Counted from the stretch's first letter, positions 46,853-56,651 are shown. The stretch: 64,000 bases of DNA from Sphingomonas oryzagri (GCF_029906645.1 NZ_JARYGZ010000003.1:186001-250000), one strand, 5' to 3'. Notes: a model not told the origin generated them from the letters alone. Program-made: numbers and translations.

Positions 46853-49800
46853 TCACTCCGCCGCCTGCGGTGCCCCGCCATGGCCGTGCTCGCCGCCATT
46901 GGTGAAGACACGGCCGAGCATCGGCCCGAACCGCCGCTCGATCCCGTCCGCCAGGCTGAAGCCCGCCGGCACGATCAGCAGGGTGAGCAGGGTCGAGAGG
47001 ATCAGGCCGCCGATCACCATCACCGCCATCGGCTGGTTCCACGATCCGTCGCCGCCGAGCGACAGCGCGGTCGGCATCATGCCGGCGACCATCGCCACCG
47101 TGGTCATCACGATCGGCTGGGCGCGCTTGTGCCCGGCCTCGAGGATTGCCTCGTCGCGGGTGGCGCCGTGGCGGATCTCCTCGATCGCGAAGTCGATCAG
47201 CAGGATCGAGTTCTTGGCGACGATGCCGAGCAGCATCAGGAAGCCGATCAGCGCCGGCATCGACATCGCCATGCCGCAGATGTGCAGCGCGATCAGGCCG
47301 CCCAGCGGTGCCAGCGCCAGCGAGCTCATGTTGACGAGCGGCGGCACCACGCGACGGTAGAGCAGCACCAGCACCGCGAACACCAGCAGGATGCCGGCGA
47401 CCAGCGCGATGATGAAGTTTGTCACCATCTCCGCCTGCCACTTGGCTTGGCCCGAGGCGACGTAGTGCACGCCGGTGGGCAGCTGCTTCATCGCCGGCAG
47501 GTTCATGATGTTGGTGCGTTCCTCGCCGGCGATGGCGCCGGGGGTGAGGTCGGCGCTCAGGATGACGCGGCGTTCCTGGTTGTAGCGCTTGATCTCGGAC
47601 GGGCCGGCACCGAAGCCGATGCTGGCGACGACGCGCAGCGGCACGGTGCCGCCGTTCGCGGTCTGCACCGGCAGGTTGCGGATCGTCGAGATGTCCGACC
47701 GGCTGTTCTGGTCGAGCGCGACGCGGATCGGGATCTGGCGATCACTGAGCGAGAATTTCGCCGCATTCTGGTCAATCTCGCCGATCGTAGCGATGCGGAT
47801 CGTCTGGCTCAGCGCATCGGTGGTGACACCCATTTGCGCGGCCATGTCGAGGTTCGGCTTGATCACGATTTCGGGGCGCGGGATCTCGCCCTCGATGCGC
47901 GGCGCGACCAGCTTGGGCAGACCCTTCATCTGCGCGATCACGGCCTCGGCCGCGTCGTTGAGCTTGGCGGGATCATCGCCCGCCAGCATCATCGAGATGT
48001 CGCGCGAGCTGCCGTCGCCGCCGCCATTCTGCGAGGCGAAGGTGACGCGCGCGTCGGCGATCTTGTTCAGCGTCGGCACCAGAGAGCGCTCGAACTGCGT
48101 GCTGGTGCGCTTGCGGTCCTTCTTCAGCGTCATCGCGATTTCGCTGTTGCCGACGTTGATGAACTCGACGGCGACCGCGACCTCGGGCTGCTGGCGCATG
48201 ATGTTGGCGACCTTGTCGGTCAGCGCCACGGTCTGCTCGTAGGTGGTGCCGGGCACCATCTGGATCTCGACGTGGCTGGTGTCCTGGTCGGTTTCCGGCT
48301 GGAAGGTGAAGGGCAGCGTCACGAAGGCGACGATGGTGAGCAGGAAGGCCACCAGAGCGATGCCCATCGTCCAGGCGCGGTGATCCCACAGGAAGGCGGT
48401 GCGGCGATAGCCCGCCAGCTTGCGCGCGTGCGCCTTGCTGGTGTCGAGCGTCCAGCGCAGGACCCGCTGGTACCGGTCCGCCCATATGCCGCCGGCATGA
48501 TCCTGCTGGCCGTGGGATTTCAGGAAATAGGCCGCGATCATCGGCGTGATCAGGCGCGCGACGAGCAGCGACATCAGCACGGCGACGACGACGGTCATGC
48601 CGAAATTCTTGAAGAACTGGCCGGCGATGCCCGGCATCACCGAAACGGGGAAGAAGACCGCGACGATCGAGAAGGTGGTGCCGACGACGGCGAGGCCGAT
48701 CTCGTCGGCGGCGTCGATCGCCGCCTGGAACGCCGTCTTGCCCATGCGCATGTGGCGCACGATGTTCTCGATCTCCACGATCGCATCGTCGACCAGCACG
48801 CCGGAGACGAGGCTGAGCGCCAGCAGCGTCATCTGGTTCATCGTGAAACCGATGAGGTCCATGACCCAGAAGGTCGGGATCGCCGAGAGCGGGATGGCGA
48901 GAGCGGAGATCAGCGTGGCGCGCCGGTCCCGCAGGAAGAAGAACACCACGACGACCGCCAGCACCGCGCCCTCGACCATCGACTTGATGGCCTCGTGATA
49001 CTGGTTGATCGTGTAGTCGACGTCCGCGACGCGCTTGACGAAGTGAACCTTGGGATTCTCCTTCTCGATCTGCGCGAGGATCTTCTCGGCCTCGTGATAG
49101 ATCGTGACGTCCGACGCACCACGGGCGCGGAAGATGGCGAAGGCGATGGTGGGCCGGCCGTTCATCTTGGCGGACTGGCGGACCTCGCCGTAGAGGTCCT
49201 TCACCGTCGCGATGTCGGAAAGCTTGATCGACCGGCCTCCGCCCAGCCCGATCTGCACCTGGCTCAGATGATAGGCGTCCTGCGCGTTGCCGAGGATACG
49301 GACCGACTGTTCGGCGCCGGCGATCTCCGCACGGCCGCCGGCCGCGTTGGTGTTGATCGCCATCAGCTGCTGGTTGACCTGGCTCGCCGTCACGCCGACC
49401 GCCTGCATCTTGGCGGGATCGAGGATGACGCGGATCTCGCGGCTGACGTCCCCGTAGGTCTTGACGTTCTGCATCCCCTCGATGCCGAGCAGGCGGCGCG
49501 CGACGTCGTTCTTCACGTACCAGGAGAGCTGCTCCATGGTCATGTCGTTGGCGCTCACCGACCAGCGGGCGATGGCGTTGCCGTTTATGATCGCGCGCGT
49601 CACCTGCGGTTCGAGAATGCCGTTGGGCAGCGAGCCGCGGATCTGCGAGATCGCCTCGCGCACGTCGTTGGTGGCGCGGTCGACCGGTGTGTCCAGCGTG
49701 AACTGGACGAACATCTGCACGTCGCCCTCGTCGATCGTGGTCTGGATCTCGTCCACGCCCTCGAGGTTGCGGACCGCAGCTTCGACCTTCTGGGCGATCT

Positions 49801-49987
49801 GCGTCTCCATCTCGACCGGCGCGGCACCGGGCTGCGAGATTTCGACGATCACGCCGGGGAAGGTGATTTCCGGATCCTGGTTCACGTCCATGCGCATGAA
49901 CGCGACGATGCCGGCGAAGGTGAGCCCCGCGAACAGCACCAGCGCGAACACCGGATTGCGGATCGACCAGGCGGAAATGTTACGCAT
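46853..49987 (-). CDS. RND efflux pump (second system)
   Basis: 1044 residues of the RND family: MRNISAWSIRNPVFALVLFA at the start, Asp pair in LVSGVLVDDAIVEIENIVRHM, and relay Lys in GIVAKNSILLIDFAIEE. Sequence style (RNPVFA, NGNAIARW) is nearer to the group of RND transporters without a dedicated channel than to AcrB. Preceded by its adaptor with a 34-base gap. No outer-membrane factor gene adjoins. Confidence 0.93.
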   Translation of the reverse strand: MRNISAWSIRNPVFALVLFAGLTFAGIVAFMRMDVNQDPEITFPGVIVEISQPGAAPVEMETQIAQKVEAAVRNLEGVDEIQTTIDEGDVQMFVQFTLDTPVDRATNDVREAISQIRGSLPNGILEPQVTRAIINGNAIARWSVSANDMTMEQLSWYVKNDVARRLLGIEGMQNVKTYGDVSREIRVILDPAKMQAVGVTASQVNQQLMAINTNAAGGRAEIAGAEQSVRILGNAQDAYHLSQVQIGLGGGRSIKLSDIATVKDLYGEVRQSAKMNGRPTIAFAIFRARGASDVTIYHEAEKILAQIEKENPKVHFVKRVADVDYTINQYHEAIKSMVEGAVLAVVVVFFFLRDRRATLISALAIPLSAIPTFWVMDLIGFTMNQMTLLALSLVSGVLVDDAIVEIENIVRHMRMGKTAFQAAIDAADEIGLAVVGTTFSIVAVFFPVSVMPGIAGQFFKNFGMTVVVAVLMSLLVARLITPMIAAYFLKSHGQQDHAGGIWADRYQRVLRWTLDTSKAHARKLAGYRRTAFLWDHRAWTMGIALVAFLLTIVAFVTLPFTFQPETDQDTSHVEIQMVPGTTYEQTVALTDKVANIMRQQPEVAVAVEFINVGNSEIAMTLKKDRKRTSTQFERSLVPTLNKIADARVTFASQNGGGDGSSRDISMMLAGDDPAKLNDAAEAVIAQMKGLPKLVAPRIEGEIPRPEIVIKPNLDMAAQMGVTTDALSQTIRIATIGEIDQNAAKFSLSDRQIPIRVALDQNSRSDISTIRNLPVQTANGGTVPLRVVASIGFGAGPSEIKRYNQERRVILSADLTPGAIAGEERTNIMNLPAMKQLPTGVHYVASGQAKWQAEMVTNFIIALVAGILLVFAVLVLLYRRVVPPLVNMSSLALAPLGGLIALHICGMAMSMPALIGFLMLLGIVAKNSILLIDFAIEEIRHGATRDEAILEAGHKRAQPIVMTTVAMVAGMMPTALSLGGDGSWNQPMAVMVIGGLILSTLLTLLIVPAGFSLADGIERRFGPMLGRVFTNGGEHGHGGAPQAAE

Positions 49988-50021
49988 CGCGAATGTCCTG
50001 TTGGGAAGGCCTGATAAAGGC

Positions 50022-51179
50022 TCAGTTCCGCTTCAGTTCGGGGATGACTTTCTCGCCGATGTTGAGGAAGGCGCCGGCCGAATAGACCACCCGCTCATTC
50101 CCCTGCAGGCCCGACAGCACGGCGATGCCGGCATCCGAGACATCGCCGATCTTCACTGAACGGCGCTGCACCTTGTCGTCCTTGTCGATCAGATAGACGT
50201 AATTGCCCTGATCGTCGCTCAGCACCGCCGATTCCGGCAACACCGGCGCCTGCGTATGCTGGGATGAGAAGTCGGCGGTGGCGAAGCCGCCGGGGCGCAG
50301 CGCCGGATCGTAGGCGAGCTGCACGCGCACGGTGCCCTGCCGGCTGACCGGATCGATCATCGGCGCGATCTGCCAGATGGTGCCCGTGAAGGTGCGGCCG
50401 GCGCCGACAGGAGTGACCTGCACCGTCATGCCGACATGCAGGCCGGCAATATCCTGCTCGGCGAGGCGTGCCTGCATTTCCAGCATGCCGTCCATCGCGA
50501 TCTGGAAGAGCGCCGACGAACCGGAACTCACGATCTGGCCCGCTTCGACATTGCGGGCGAGGACGAGGCCGGAGGCCGGCGCGCGGATGTCGAGACGGCC
50601 GAGGCGCGCGGCCTGTTCGCGATACTGGGCCTGTGCCAGCCGCACGGCGGCGTTGGCGGCATCGCGCGCGGCGGTGCGCGAATCGATGTCGGCCTTGGAG
50701 ATGAAACCGCGCGAGACCAGCGCCTGCGCTCGATCGAGATTGCTCTGCGCCAGCTTGGCGTTGGCGACCGCCGACTGGATCTGCGCCTGCATCTGCGCGG
50801 TCGTTGCGGCCTGTACGGCCGGATCGACGGTCGCCAGCGTCTGGCCGGCGCGCACCCAGTCGCCGGCATCGACCAGCACGCGGCTGACCATGCCGCCTTC
50901 GCCCGCGACGCCGACCGGCATGTCACGCTTGGCCATCAGCGAACCGGTGGCCGAGACATTGGACGCGACCGAGGTGCGCCCCGGCACGATCACCGTGACG
51001 GTGGGAGCCGAATTGGTCGGCGCCGGGGGCGGGGTCTTGCGGCCGAAGTAGATGCCGGCCGCGATCAGCACGGCGAACACGCCCGCGAAGATCAGGATCA
51101 GCTTGCGCCGCTTGGCCCTGGTGGCGCGATCGACGTCGTCCGTGCTCGTGTCGCCGCTCCAGCCCTGATCGTAATTCAT
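50022..51179 (-). CDS. RND periplasmic adaptor (second system)
   Basis: 385 residues with a cytoplasmic N-terminal tail, one membrane helix (about 28-46, LILIFAGVFAVLIAAGIYFG) rather than a lipoprotein signal, then barrel-sandwich, short alpha hairpin and beta-barrel domains. IRAPASGLVLARNVEAG is the lipoyl half-motif. It begins the second RND unit. No regulator gene is adjacent. Confidence 0.9.
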   Translation of the reverse strand: MNYDQGWSGDTSTDDVDRATRAKRRKLILIFAGVFAVLIAAGIYFGRKTPPPAPTNSAPTVTVIVPGRTSVASNVSATGSLMAKRDMPVGVAGEGGMVSRVLVDAGDWVRAGQTLATVDPAVQAATTAQMQAQIQSAVANAKLAQSNLDRAQALVSRGFISKADIDSRTAARDAANAAVRLAQAQYREQAARLGRLDIRAPASGLVLARNVEAGQIVSSGSSALFQIAMDGMLEMQARLAEQDIAGLHVGMTVQVTPVGAGRTFTGTIWQIAPMIDPVSRQGTVRVQLAYDPALRPGGFATADFSSQHTQAPVLPESAVLSDDQGNYVYLIDKDDKVQRRSVKIGDVSDAGIAVLSGLQGNERVVYSAGAFLNIGEKVIPELKRN

Positions 51180-51397
51180 GCCTCACCCATGCGCATACGC
51201 CGCGCCCGTGGGCGCCCCTCTCGAAGTGTGTTATCTGAATAGTGCACTGGCATCAAGCGGCTGCCTGCGCTTTTCGCTCGGATGTGGCTCATATCATGAA
51301 CGGATGATGGGCACCATGTTCAGCTTCGGTTGATCGGCCAAGCTGCACATCGTGCCGCATGCACCGGGCTGGGTCCGCCCGGTCGAGGGAGATCATC

Positions 51398-52108
51398 ATG
51401 AATTACCGCCTGTTGTCCGCTGCCGTGCTCGCCATGGCGCTGCCCGGTGCCGCGCTTGCCGACGAGGTTTCGACCGTGCCGATCGCCGGCACGCGACTGG
51501 ATGTGAGCGCCGACGGCCAGGTGACGCGCGCGCCCGACATCGTCACCGTGTCGGCCGGCGTGGTCACGCAGGCGTCCAACGCGGCATCAGCCATGGCGGA
51601 GAATGCGAAGCGGATGGCGGCGACGGTCGCGGCGCTGAAGCGCGCCGGCGTGGCGGACAAGGACATCCGCACGGCATCGCTCAGCCTGCAGCCGCAATAT
51701 CGCTATACGGACAACCAGCCGCCCGCGATCACGGGCTATCAGGCGAGCAATTCGCTGACCGTCACCTTCCGCGACATCGGCAGGACGGGGGCGATTCTCG
51801 ACGCGCTGGTCGCGGCGGGCGTCAACCAGATCGGCGGACCGGATTTCGCGCTGGAGCATCCAGACGCCGCGCTCGACGAGGCGCGTGTGCAGGCGGTGCA
51901 GAAGGCGCGCGCCAAGGCGGAGGTCTATGCCAAGGCGGCGGGCCTTTCGATCAAGCGAATCGTCGCGATCGGCGAGAGCGGCGGCTATTCCCCGCAACCG
52001 CCCCGCCCGATGATGATGGCGATGGCGCGCGCCAAGGAGGCGACCGACCTCCAGCCCGGCGAGGAGAAGATCGGCGTGACGGTGAACGTAACGTTCGAAC
52101 TGCAGTAA
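51398..52108 (+). CDS. SIMPL-domain (DUF541) periplasmic protein
   Basis: 236 residues. The signal peptide is about 1-21 (MNYRLLSAAVLAMALPGAALA), then a SIMPL domain with LDVSADGQVTRAPDIVTVSA and a mid-region helix KARAKAEVYAKAAGL. The family includes oxidative-stress defence protein YggE. Exact function unknown. It is divergent from the second RND operon with 218 bases between them. GAGGGA precedes the ATG. Confidence 0.88.
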   Translation: MNYRLLSAAVLAMALPGAALADEVSTVPIAGTRLDVSADGQVTRAPDIVTVSAGVVTQASNAASAMAENAKRMAATVAALKRAGVADKDIRTASLSLQPQYRYTDNQPPAITGYQASNSLTVTFRDIGRTGAILDALVAAGVNQIGGPDFALEHPDAALDEARVQAVQKARAKAEVYAKAAGLSIKRIVAIGESGGYSPQPPRPMMMAMARAKEATDLQPGEEKIGVTVNVTFELQ

Positions 52109-52123
52109 ATCCGCGAACAGAAA

Positions 52124-52153
52124 AGGCCGCCCCGCTGTCGAGCGGGACGGCCT
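52124..52153. terminator. Bidirectional terminator hairpin
   Basis: Arms AGGCCGCCCCGCT and AGCGGGACGGCCT pair over 13 bases with one mismatch around a GTCG loop. On the minus strand the hairpin is followed by TTTTC, so it should end the GlsB-type transcript. It also follows the SIMPL gene stop on the plus strand. Confidence 0.7.
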
Positions 52154-52205
52154 GTCTGGTTTAAGCGAACGCCACGCGCTCTACGCTACTCGCAACGAAA
52201 CCGGA

Positions 52206-52463
52206 TCAGCGCACCGAACCGCGGCGCACGAGGTTCACGATCGCCAGCAGGATAACCGCGCCGAGCAGCGACACCAGGAAGGTGCTGAGCGTCAGGCCCG
52301 CATTGTTGATGTTGCCGCCGCCGGTCACCAGACCGCCGATGACCGCACCGATGACGCCGACGACGATGTTGAGGATGATGCCCTGCTGGGCGTCGGTCCG
52401 CATGATGATGCTGGCGAGCCAGCCGACGATGCCACCGATGACGAGCCAAAGAATGATACCCAT
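52206..52463 (-). CDS. GlsB/YeaQ/YmgE-family small membrane protein
   Basis: 85 residues with about three glycine-rich membrane helices, starting MGIILWLVIGGIVGWLAS and containing GIILNIVVGVIGAVIGG. This is the transglycosylase-associated family (Transgly_assoc), linked to general stress in several bacteria. ATG at 52463. The upstream frame contains unrelated antisense sequence. Flanked by two strong hairpins. Confidence 0.88.
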   Translation of the reverse strand: MGIILWLVIGGIVGWLASIIMRTDAQQGIILNIVVGVIGAVIGGLVTGGGNINNAGLTLSTFLVSLLGAVILLAIVNLVRRGSVR

Positions 52464-52584
52464 GTCATGCCTCCTGCTTCGCCGCGCGGGCCTGGACCTG
52501 TCGTGCGGCGCTCCGGTTCTTGATACGCATGGGGAATGATTGCGTTCCGCAGGTCCACGACTTTGCAATCGCCAGAAACGACGA

Positions 52585-52617
52585 AGGGCCGCCCTGCCGG
52601 ACTGGCGGGGCGACCCT
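52585..52617 (-). terminator. Terminator downstream of sciP
   Basis: AGGGCCGCCCTGCC (52585-52598) and GGCGGGGCGACCCT (52604-52617) pair with two G-U type mismatches over 14 bases. It lies 24 bases past the sciP stop on the minus strand and leads into TTCGTCGTTTC, so it is a likely end for the sciP transcript. Confidence 0.55.
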
Positions 52618-52641
52618 CGAACCGCTTCGCGAAACGTCGCG

Positions 52642-52941
52642 TCAGAACTTCTGCTGGCGCTCGTACACCGAACGATAATGCTGGATTCGCGTGACACGCA
52701 GGCCCGGCATTCCCGAACGATCGACCGCGCGCTGCCAGCCCGCAAATTCCTCGAGCGTCAGCGAATAACGTTGGCACACCTCGTCCACGGTCAGCAGCCC
52801 GCCATTCACGGCGGCCACCACCTCGGCCTTGCGGCGCACGACCCAGCGCCGGGTTTCCGGCGGGGGGAGCGTGTCCAGCGTCAGCGGCTCGCCGAGCGGA
52901 CCGATCACCTGAGCCGGACGAAACTTCTGATTCTCGATCAC
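52642..52941 (-). CDS. sciP: SciP-type CtrA inhibitor (DUF1153)
   Basis: 99 residues of the DUF1153 family: VIGPLGEPLTLDTLPPP, RRWVVRRKAEVVAAVNGGLL and a helix-turn-helix CQRYSLTLEEFAGWQRAVD match SciP, which in Caulobacter binds DNA and CtrA to silence CtrA-activated genes in G1 cells. In sphingomonads CtrA mainly governs motility genes. Terminator hairpin follows. No ctrA gene is in the window. Confidence 0.9.
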   Translation of the reverse strand: MIENQKFRPAQVIGPLGEPLTLDTLPPPETRRWVVRRKAEVVAAVNGGLLTVDEVCQRYSLTLEEFAGWQRAVDRSGMPGLRVTRIQHYRSVYERQQKF

Positions 52942-53023
52942 TTTTCACACCTCGAACTGGGCCGTAGCCAGCGATGCTCCCCCATCGCATCGTCCCCTCT
53001 ACCGGGAAGCGGTTGAAGGAACG

Positions 53024-53317
53024 CTAAAACGCCAAGGTAAATCCGGGCTTCATCAGTCTTGACCGCGCCTTTTCGGCCGATGCGTGGGCAATACGGGGGT
53101 GGAAGCTGCCCTGCAGTTCGCCGATGGCACCGGCATCCTGCCCGCCGAACACCTGCACCAGAGCGGCCAGGCTGTCGCCGGTGCGCTCGCGCTGCGGGCG
53201 GGACATGCGACCGGCGAGCTGCGCGGTGGACGAGGATGCCTGGCTCACCGCCGCGCCGGCGATCAGCAGTGCATGGTCCAGGCCGTGGTCCGGCGAGAGA
53301 AGATGTTTCGGGTCCAT
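53024..53317 (-). CDS. Hypothetical protein upstream of sciP
   Basis: 97 residues, helical, no signal or membrane segment, family not recognised. Third-position GC is high, and AGAAGAG lies before the ATG, which together favour this strand over a 91-residue frame on the plus strand. A weak CtrA-like site (CTAA-N7-TAAA at 53366-53380) lies about 50 bases upstream of its start. It might be a cell-cycle or motility protein, but nothing in the sequence shows this. Confidence 0.6.
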   Translation of the reverse strand: MDPKHLLSPDHGLDHALLIAGAAVSQASSSTAQLAGRMSRPQRERTGDSLAALVQVFGGQDAGAIGELQGSFHPRIAHASAEKARSRLMKPGFTLAF

Positions 53318-53441
53318 GCGCTCTTCTGTGAATCCTGTGGGAGCGCAATGATGCGGTAAGTATGGCTAACAACCGGTAAACAAGGGGCAGCGGTTCGTCG
53401 CTTTTGCGCAGCCGGCGCCGATCCGCTATGGGCGCCGCATC

Positions 53442-54548
53442 ATGCAGGCCGATTTCCAGCTGGGCAGCGACATGAAGGGTCGCCGCATCGTCGTCGCCAT
53501 GTCGGGCGGGGTCGACAGTTCCGTTGTGGCGGCGCTCGCCGCGCGAACGGGCGCGGAGACGATCGGCATCACCCTGCAGCTCTACGATCATGGCGCGGCG
53601 GTCGGCCGTGCGGGCAGCTGCTGCGCGGGCCGCGACATCCGCGACGCGCGCGCGGTGTGCGATCGCCTAGGCATCGCGCATTACGTGTTCGACTATGAGA
53701 GCGCCTTCCGCGAGAGCGTGATCGATCGCTTCGCCGACGATTACATGGCGGGCCGCACCCCGATCCCCTGCGTGCGCTGCAACCAGGGGGTGAAGTTCAC
53801 CGATCTGCTGCGCCTCGCCCGCGATCTCGGCGCGGACTGTCTCGCGACCGGCCATTATGTGCGGCGCGTGGAGGGGGCGGCGGGCGCGGAGCTGCACCGC
53901 GCCGCCGATCCGGCGCGCGACCAGAGCTATTTCCTGTTCGCCACGACGCAGGATCAGCTCGACTATCTCCGCTTCCCGCTGGGCGGTATGCCCAAGGCGC
54001 AGGTGCGCGAACTGGCGGCGGAGATCGGTCTCGGCGTCGCGGCCAAGCCCGACAGCCAGGACATCTGCTTCGTGCCCGACGGCGACTATGCGTCGGTGGT
54101 GAAGAAAGTCCGGCCCGAGGCGGAGAAGGCGGGCGAGATCGTCGATCTGTCCGGCCGCGTGCTCGGCGCGCACCGCGGGCTGATCCACTTCACGGTGGGC
54201 CAGCGACGCGGGCTGGAGATCGGTGGATCGCCCGAGCCGCTGTACGTGGTGAAGCTGGACGCGCCGGGCAACCGCGTGGTGGTCGGTCCACGCCGCGCGC
54301 TGGCGGTGAGCGCGGCAAGGCTGTCCGACATCAACTGGCTGGGCGGAGACTTCGACGGACCGCTGACCGCCAAGGTACGCTCGATGGCCAAGCCCGTACC
54401 GGCGCGCTTCGTGGACGGCACCGTGCTGTTCGACGCGCCGGAATATGGCGTCGCGCCGGGGCAGGCGGCGGTGCTCTATGCGGGCGACCGAGTGCTGGGC
54501 GGCGGCTGGATCGAGACGACGGTCGCGGCGGAAGCGCTCGCGGCCTGA
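53442..54548 (+). CDS. mnmA: tRNA-specific 2-thiouridylase MnmA
   Basis: 368 residues. The PP-loop MSGGVDSS lies near residue 20, the catalytic Cys in [14 protein letters not shown], and the second Cys in [13 protein letters not shown], so the disulphide-relay pair is present. It puts sulphur on U34 of tRNA Lys, Glu and Gln. A start at Met11 (53472) is an alternative. Transcribed alone, facing the small DUF7079-like gene. Confidence 0.93.
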   Translation: MQADFQLGSDMKGRRIVVAMSGGVDSSVVAALAARTGAETIGITLQLYDHGAAVGRAGSCCAGRDIRDARAVCDRLGIAHYVFDYESAFRESVIDRFADDYMAGRTPIPCVRCNQGVKFTDLLRLARDLGADCLATGHYVRRVEGAAGAELHRAADPARDQSYFLFATTQDQLDYLRFPLGGMPKAQVRELAAEIGLGVAAKPDSQDICFVPDGDYASVVKKVRPEAEKAGEIVDLSGRVLGAHRGLIHFTVGQRRGLEIGGSPEPLYVVKLDAPGNRVVVGPRRALAVSAARLSDINWLGGDFDGPLTAKVRSMAKPVPARFVDGTVLFDAPEYGVAPGQAAVLYAGDRVLGGGWIETTVAAEALAA

Positions 54549-54562
54549 GGCGTCTTTCTCGT

Positions 54563-54934
54563 TCAGATCTGCCGGAGACGCCCCACTTCGTCGATGATTT
54601 GCGGCCAGTAATCCGCAGGCATGAAGCGATTCTCGCCAAGCAAGAGCCGTTTGGCGCCTTTGGGATTACGAGCCGCCAGCACCAATCGGCGCACATCCTC
54701 GTCCCGCCAGCCAGCCCATTCGCCGGCTATATCCAGCAGGTTGAAATAAAAGGCCGGCCGCACTTCCCATCGCAAAACGCGCTCTGCCTCTTCGATGGAC
54801 CATCCGTCCCGAACGATCACGTTGGCAATGGTGGGAACCCAATGTTCGGGCATATCGGTATCGAGGAACAGGTCTGCGAGTGCGCACCACAGCGGCATGC
54901 GGCGAGTGATCTCCGCCTCGCAAACTTCTGTCAC
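54563..54934 (-). CDS. Small DUF7079-like protein
   Basis: 123 residues from a GTG overlapping the PhzF stop (GTGA). Sequence features are MPLWCALADLFLDTDM and a central FYFNLLDIAGEWAGW, which resemble a small bacterial family (DUF7079) with an LSDLFLDTE-like start and YFNLL-AGEW motif. Cytosolic, helical, function unknown. Last gene of a chain with phzF, a CDF transporter and pdxH, all joined by 4-bp overlaps. Confidence 0.65.
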   Translation of the reverse strand: MTEVCEAEITRRMPLWCALADLFLDTDMPEHWVPTIANVIVRDGWSIEEAERVLRWEVRPAFYFNLLDIAGEWAGWRDEDVRRLVLAARNPKGAKRLLLGENRFMPADYWPQIIDEVGRLRQI

Positions 54935-55725
54935 AGTATGAATCTCCCCTCGATCACCGTGCGGCACTGGCCCGACAGCACCACTCGCTCGCCCTCGTAA
55001 AGGCAGCCCAACCGCCCGCCGCGCGCCGACGCCTGATAGGCGGTGAACTCCGCCCGCCCCAGCTTCTCCGCCCAATAGGGCACTGCGACCGCGTGGGCCG
55101 ATCCGGTGACCGGATCCTCGTCGATGCCGCCGCCGGGGGCGAAGGCACGGCTGACGATGTCGGTGTCGGTCCCGCGCGCCGAGATGATGGTCAGCAGATC
55201 GCCATGGGTGGCGAGCGCGCGGAAATCGGGATCGCAGGCGCGCACGATGCTCTCGTCCTCGACAACGACGAGTCCGTAGCGATGCTCGTGCCACAGCGTC
55301 TCGACCACGCCGCCGATGCCGAGGCCGGCGACGATGTCGGGCAGCGGCTTGGGTGTCGGCTTCCATGCCGGCAGCGCCAGCGTATAGGCGCCGCCGTCGC
55401 GGCCGACCTCCAGCACGCCGACCTTGCGGGTGCGGAAGGTGACGCGATCGCGCGACCGATCGGCGCCGAGGATGAAATGCCCGCTCGCCAGCGTTGCATG
55501 GCCGCACATCACCACCTCGACCGCAGGGGTGAACCAGCGCAGTTCGTAATCCGCCTCGCCGGTGGCATCGGGCAGCAGGAAGGCGGTTTCGGACAGGTTG
55601 TTCTCCGCCGCGATCGCCTGCAGCGTCGCATCGTCGAGCCACGCGTCGAGCGGCATTACGGCCGCCGGGTTGCCGGTGAAGGGGGCGTCGGCAAAGGCGT
55701 CGATCTGGACGAATGGCAGCTTCAA
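54931..55725 (-). CDS. PhzF-family isomerase-like protein
   Basis: 264 residues of the PhzF family. The N-terminus KLPFVQIDAFADAPFTGNPA and the catalytic Glu in NNLSETAFLLP (about residue 46) are clear, and GGGIDEDPVTGSAH is the second-domain hallmark. Substrate unknown; such genes are widespread and mostly unrelated to phenazines. The TTG start at 55725 is supported by GAGGAG upstream and by overlap with the CDF stop (TTGA). Confidence 0.88.
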   Translation of the reverse strand: MKLPFVQIDAFADAPFTGNPAAVMPLDAWLDDATLQAIAAENNLSETAFLLPDATGEADYELRWFTPAVEVVMCGHATLASGHFILGADRSRDRVTFRTRKVGVLEVGRDGGAYTLALPAWKPTPKPLPDIVAGLGIGGVVETLWHEHRYGLVVVEDESIVRACDPDFRALATHGDLLTIISARGTDTDIVSRAFAPGGGIDEDPVTGSAHAVAVPYWAEKLGRAEFTAYQASARGGRLGCLYEGERVVLSGQCRTVIEGRFIL

Positions 55726-56651
55726 ATCTCGCTCCTCTCGGCGATGTGGGCGGGCAGGGTGCCCTCCTGGTCGACATGGCCGACCGGATCGGGATGGATG
55801 ATCACCTCCAGGCCGGGGAAGGCGGCCATCAGCGTCGTCTCGATATGCTCCATCACCTCGTGCGCGGTGCCGATCGTCGTTTCGGGCGGGAAGGACATGT
55901 GGAACTGGGCGAAATCGTGCGCGCCGCTGGCGCGGGTGCGCAGATCGTGCATCCCCGCCATCGCCGGAATGGTCGCGGCGACGTCGAGGAAGGCGCGGCG
56001 TTTCTCCTCCGGCCATTCGCGGTCCATCAACTGGTCGATCGCGTGGGAAGCGGAGGCCCATGCCCCCCATCCGAGCCAACCCGCGATGGCGAGGCCGAAC
56101 AGCGCGTCCGCACCCTGCAGCCCCGCGTAGCGATCGAGCACCAGTGCCAGCACGACAGCGAAGTTGAGCGCGAGATCCGATTTGTAGTGCAGATTATCCG
56201 CCCCGATCGCGACCGAGCGGGTGCGGGCCAGCACCGCCTTCTGATAGGCGAGCAGGGCCATGGTCGCCGCCATCGCGACGATCGAGACGGCGATGCCCGT
56301 CTCGGGCGAAGCGGTGGGTGCGCCTTCCGCGAAGGCCATGATGGCGCGGGCCGCGATGGCGACCGCCGATGCCGCGATCAGTGCCACCTGGAAGAGCGCG
56401 GCCAGCGCTTCCGCCTTGCCATGCCCGAAACGGTGATGCTCGTCGGCGCGCTGGGCCGCCACATGGACGCCATAGAGCGTGACGAGGCTGGCGATCAGAT
56501 CGAGTCCGGTATCCGCCAGGGAGGCAAGCATCGCGACCGATCCTGTCTCGATCACGGCGTAGACCTTCAGGCCCAGCAGCAGAGTTGCGAGACTGACAGA
56601 GGCGAGCGCTGCGCGGCGATTGAGCGTGCCGGCCTCGGTTGCCGCGTTCAT
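55722..56651 (-). CDS. Cation diffusion facilitator transporter
   Basis: 309 residues, six membrane helices and a cytoplasmic C-terminal domain. HHRFGHGKAEALAAL after helix 2, with the Asp in LADTGLDLIASL and a later LNFAVVLALVLD helix, are the metal-binding pattern of CDF exporters (FieF-like). It expels divalent metals such as zinc or iron by proton exchange. Its start overlaps pdxH and its end overlaps phzF. Confidence 0.9.
   Translation of the reverse strand: MNAATEAGTLNRRAALASVSLATLLLGLKVYAVIETGSVAMLASLADTGLDLIASLVTLYGVHVAAQRADEHHRFGHGKAEALAALFQVALIAASAVAIAARAIMAFAEGAPTASPETGIAVSIVAMAATMALLAYQKAVLARTRSVAIGADNLHYKSDLALNFAVVLALVLDRYAGLQGADALFGLAIAGWLGWGAWASASHAIDQLMDREWPEEKRRAFLDVAATIPAMAGMHDLRTRASGAHDFAQFHMSFPPETTIGTAHEVMEHIETTLMAAFPGLEVIIHPDPVGHVDQEGTLPAHIAERSEI

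Noticed and set aside
46775-50014. 1079-residue open frame on the plus strand
   Set aside because: Antisense to the second RND pump, shadow composition.
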